This document shows positions 60,624 through 64,000 of a stretch of 64,000 nt of DNA, piece by piece. The stretch covers positions 13,486,920 to 13,550,919 of the forward strand of contig NC_133938.1 of NCBI RefSeq assembly GCF_031877795.1, in the 5' to 3' direction. Both the position numbers and the translations under genes were made by a program. Every line of letters starts with the position of its first letter. The first letter of the stretch is position 1. This stretch comes from Strix aluco. Lineage: Eukaryota; Chordata; Aves; Strigiformes; Strigidae. The notes beneath the pieces were generated by a model. It ran no database searches. It was not told where the DNA came from and saw only the letters and a list, made by a program, of their open reading frames with translations.

Positions 60624-61616
60624 GCAAAGAAAGTGTAAGATACTGTGTATGTTCTGTAATTGATGTTACTGGTCTTAAATGCTGCAAGATACTGTTCATG
60701 GAGGGCCACCAAGGCACACCTTCAAACAGTCTTTATCTCCCAGTTTATTGTATTCTTGTTAAAAAGCAGCACTGTGGGGATACTGTTAACCCTTTGCCCC
60801 TTTTTAGTTCTCATGCTGAGCAGCAGATACACTTAGATACTCCTCTTATTGATACCTATATTGGTGACATACTTCAGTAATATGATTTATCATTCATTTT
60901 CATTTTCCTGAAAGCTTGTTTTACTCTCCTGATTTCATTAGGTCAGCCACGCGCTGAACAGGCACCTCCTGTTCCATTTTACTGTGTAACTTTTAAACAT
61001 GACCTGATAAGCTAGAAAAAGTTCAGTGTACTAACTCACTGTCATGTAAAATACACAAAGACATTAATGACCTGCTCTGACTGTTGAACCACAAAGGAGG
61101 TACGAGAGCCCTGCAGTGGTGATGCACCAACTTCGAAATAGCGTGGAAGGATTGCACCAAGGTATAATTCTCTTCCCTTAGCAAAATGTCTTGACCCCAA
61201 GGTTGAAAAGCTATTCACACCTGTGCTTATGAGGACTTACAATTGATTATTTCCTGGAAAAATGAAAAATACTCCAATTACAGCTCATTTATGATAAGTG
61301 GAAGAAGTACAATCCTAAGCAGCTGGGAACAGTATAGAAACTGTTGTGATTATTGTATATGAAGCAGCAGTGGAAAGGAGGATTTAAACAGTGGTCGTCT
61401 TAACTCCACAGAGGACCTTTAAGGGCTACACCACATTTTCCCTATCTACAAAATGTACAGGTAATGTGTCCCCAGTTATTTGGTAAGACTGCTGGGAGAG
61501 ATTTATGTACTCTGAGATTTTTGCTGTAAAATAGGCCACGTAATGTAAAATACAGTTATCGTGTAATGAATGGGAAGATGTCTACAGCTAATTTTGAAGT
61601 ATGTATGTCTTTGCAG

Positions 61617-62026
61617 CCTTTAAAAATGCACTGCAAGAGTTGTGCGTTGGTAACCAGCTCTGGACACCTTCTGGGAAGTAAACAAGGTGACAGAATCGAC
61701 GAGACAGAGTGCGTAATACGAATGAATGATGCACCTACTCGAGGTTATGGAAAAGATGTTGGAAACAAAACGAGCCTTCGAGTCATTGCACACTCCAGTA
61801 TTCAGAGGATTCTGCGAAATCGCAATGAACTCTTAAATATGAGCCACGGTGCTGTGTTTATCTTCTGGGGTCCCAGCAGCTACATGAGGAGAGATGGTAA
61901 AGGCTTGGTATATAATAACCTGCAGCTGATGAATCAGATACTGCCTCAGTTAAAAGCATATATGATTTCTCGCCACAAGATGCTTCAATTTGATGACCTT
62001 TTTAAACGGGAAACTGGGAAAGACAG
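61617..62026 (+). CDS. ST6GALNAC5: ST6GALNAC5 coding exon 3 (sialylmotif L, catalytic domain start)
   Basis: 136 full codons (residues 84-219) plus two bases of codon 220, in phase 0 at the acceptor and phase 2 at the donor AG|GTGAGA. It opens Pro-Leu-Lys-Met-His-Cys and continues directly from the Glu-His-Lys end of exon 2. Sialylmotif L, which binds the CMP-sialic acid donor, covers about residues 92-140: C-A-L-V-T-S-S-G-H-L-L, then I-D-E-T-E-C-V-I-R-M-N-D-A-P-T, G-Y-G-K-D-V-G and T-S-L-R-V-I-A-H-S-S. Asn133 (N-K-T) and Asn157 (N-M-S) are N-glycosylation sequons. The enzyme sialylates GalNAc of gangliosides (GD1alpha synthesis) in the Golgi lumen. The C-terminal exons with motifs S, III and VS lie beyond the window. 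ST6GALNAC3 and ST6GALNAC6 are relatives, but the polyQ stem favours ST6GALNAC5. Confidence 0.95.
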
Positions 62027-64000
62027 GTGAGAACTTATGTGGCTACATTTGGGGGATGTCATACAGTAGTAAAATAATGTAGTTTATATATACCAATTTA
62101 AGACCTGCTCAGAGAGACCATCATACCCATTAAATCCTCTGCCTCATGAGTTTAATATGGTACGACATGCCAAATAACATCACTTGTAACATAAGTAAAA
62201 AATATGCATCAAAATAATTTGTATGGAATATTGCCTCATCAACTTAGAATACCAGAATCTGGATGTACTATTTATACAGCCAAGGAGGCAGGAGCTGTTT
62301 AAATCTCACTTTGGGGTAATATACCTGAAAGTTTTTTTACTGATTCTGAAAAATCAGAATGGATAGATTATGTTTTCTTATAGAGGAAATGCCACCATTC
62401 AGTGAATTATAATAGCTGTTTATTGAATTTAAGCATTCTTGGAACATTGCAGCTGTAAAGCTTCTTGTAAAACAAATAAACATTAGTCATACATTAGGTG
62501 CTTCAGAACAGTTCATCTTACATTTCCAACTGGGAAAAGGAAAGTTATTATGATAGTTACATCTTTATGAGACTGTTTATGACTTGTAGGCTGATCGTCA
62601 AATCAAATTTTTAGTAAGTGACCCACTGCAGGACTTGAGCATTTTCACACATAATGTTTGAAAAGCGGCATTTAAACCAAAGACTTTCTAGCAAGAAACA
62701 CATTTATTTTTAATGAATTCCTATTTTTTACTTATTAAATACGCTGCTGTAAAAATGGAACAGGGTCCCCACTTAGGTACAAATAAAGAGGTAGGTTTAT
62801 TGTGCAGTAACTCATGGTGAGATTTTTTAGCTTCATAAATACTGTACGTACACACCAGAGCTTGGAGCTGGCTCGATCCTCTTGTAGACAGGGAGGACTC
62901 AAGAGCACGGACTTTGTTTTCGGGGCTGCACAACAAAGGCAGAACCAGTGTTAAAGGAAACTCTTACATCCTCTTAGCTGATGGTGATTGTATCTTTGCT
63001 TGGCATTTGCTGCCTTTGTCACAGCCCACATGGTTTGCTTGCAGGGCTCTGTTCAGCTGTAGTGGATCAAACTACACATCTAAGTTCTTGACTGACTCAC
63101 AGCAGCTGACTAGAGCATACAGCAACTCGGTCAGTTTATTACTGTTAAAGGTCCTTTTCACTTCATCCTCAAATCAGTGCTTGTGATTCTCTGCCAGAGA
63201 CCCTGCCTCTGCCAGAACAAGAAGGAAGGAAAACAAGGGGAGGTACCCTGCCAGTTCTGATGTGTTATGGTCTTTTCCAGGTTTTTTCACCCAGAGTAGA
63301 GTGAAGTAAGCAGGTGAATTGAGCATTTGAACCCTTCAGGAAAAGTGAAAAGGATCCTCTGTATGTCCAGTATTTACAAAGGCATGAAAGTTAACAAAGC
63401 TGTAGTTGGACTGTAACATGGGCTACCCTCAGCCCTGAGGATCAGACCCTGTTCAAGAGGAATGCACACTGCCACCTCCCTGCCTGGGTTACTTTTTCAG
63501 TGTCAGACCACATGCAGTCCCCAGTTTTGAGGAACACTTGACCTCCTCTGCTTCAGTCTGGCCAGTTCTGCCATGGAGAGCCAGGGTCCCATTCCTCCCC
63601 TGACACTTGCTGTGCACTTTCAGGCAAGCTGCTCTTTCTGGTTCTGCATCACCCATCCGGAGCAAGAGGCCTATAGCTGTGCATGTGATGAAAGCATTTC
63701 TTTTTCTGCACAGGCACCAGGCTCAGTCTTGGCTCCTGAAATATTCTCAAGGCATCTGAGACATTAATGACATTATAACAAGTTTATAGTGGACTCGGTT
63801 ATATGGGCACCCTGCGCTCCCAGTGTGAATCAAGGGCACCTGGATGCTAGCAAAATTCAGCCTCATGAACAGGTCCTGTTGCTTTTAAGAAATTGCAGGC
63901 TCTGCCGTGTATGAACCGCTGCTTTAGAGGGCACATACAGCATATGTGAAGGACTAAGAAGATTAAAATGGGAGATGAAAATAAATGAATAGTCAGCACG
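62027..64000 (+). other. ST6GALNAC5: Start of ST6GALNAC5 intron 3
   Basis: Intronic sequence after donor GTGAGA, continuing past the window end. The next exon must begin by completing the split codon 220. The first 1.1 kb is AT-rich and the rest is moderately GC-richer. No gene or nameable repeat recognised. Confidence 0.7.

Larger units (their letters stand above)
51589..61616 (+). other. ST6GALNAC5: Intron 2, last segment before exon 3
   Basis: AT-rich intron without a recognised gene. It includes (TTTA)6 at 57736-57759, A16 at 57940-57955, T14 at 58039-58052 and T25 at 60599-60623. The stretch 58860-59170 is less repetitive and has an 80-codon open frame on the minus strand that I cannot identify. 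It may be a conserved noncoding element. The intron ends at AG 61615-61616 with a weak pyrimidine tract (TGTCTTTGCAG) and a good branch-point candidate GCTAAT at about 61588-61593. Confidence 0.65.

Noticed and set aside
1..64000. CRISPR arrays, operons, phage or toxin-antitoxin genes, tRNA or rRNA genes
   Set aside because: Introns, CpG island and CR1 elements show vertebrate nuclear DNA. No regularly spaced repeats or RNA gene signatures were seen by eye.

Overview
The window is vertebrate nuclear DNA, most likely from a bird. It has one spliced gene on the + strand, a CpG island at that gene's 5' end, a very long AT-rich intron, and two 5'-truncated copies of the CR1 retrotransposon, the main avian LINE. 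There are no Alu-type SINEs, operons, phage genes or CRISPR arrays.

The gene is recognisable from its protein as ST6GALNAC5, a Golgi alpha-2,6-sialyltransferase that adds sialic acid to the GalNAc of gangliosides such as GM1b. Only the 5' part lies here. The pieces are a CpG island and 5' UTR (about 1840-3420), coding exon 1 (2265-2279, five codons), intron 1 (2280-2956), coding exon 2 (2957-3190: membrane anchor and stem with a short polyQ), a 58.4-kb intron 2 (3191-61616), coding exon 3 (61617-62026: sialylmotif L), and the start of intron 3 (62027 to the window end). About 219 residues are encoded. The exons for sialylmotifs S, III and VS lie beyond 64000. Bases 1-1839 are upstream flank with no recognised gene.

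Intron 2 holds two antisense CR1 3' ends (21962-23014 and 50701-51588). It also holds weak relics of older repeats (MIR-like at about 16688-16800 and 21645-21800; possible others near 12527 and 30430), simple repeats, and two GC-rich patches (about 33980-34345 and 49290-50110). The feature that stood out most is a set of long imperfect palindromes and hairpins at about 7337-7425, 8129-8156, 10148-10359, 11123-11307, 17857-17944, 24657-25015, 37279-37409 and 44920-45046. In several of them independent pairs of matching blocks share one centre, which argues against chance AT-rich similarity. They could be fossil palindromic DNA transposons, exapted conserved elements, or hairpin-RNA loci. The sequence alone does not decide between these.

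All splice sites, repeat borders and palindrome alignments were read by eye. I found no evidence for a new multi-gene system. The palindromes, and the translation-start arrangement in the 5' UTR, are the observations most worth following up.
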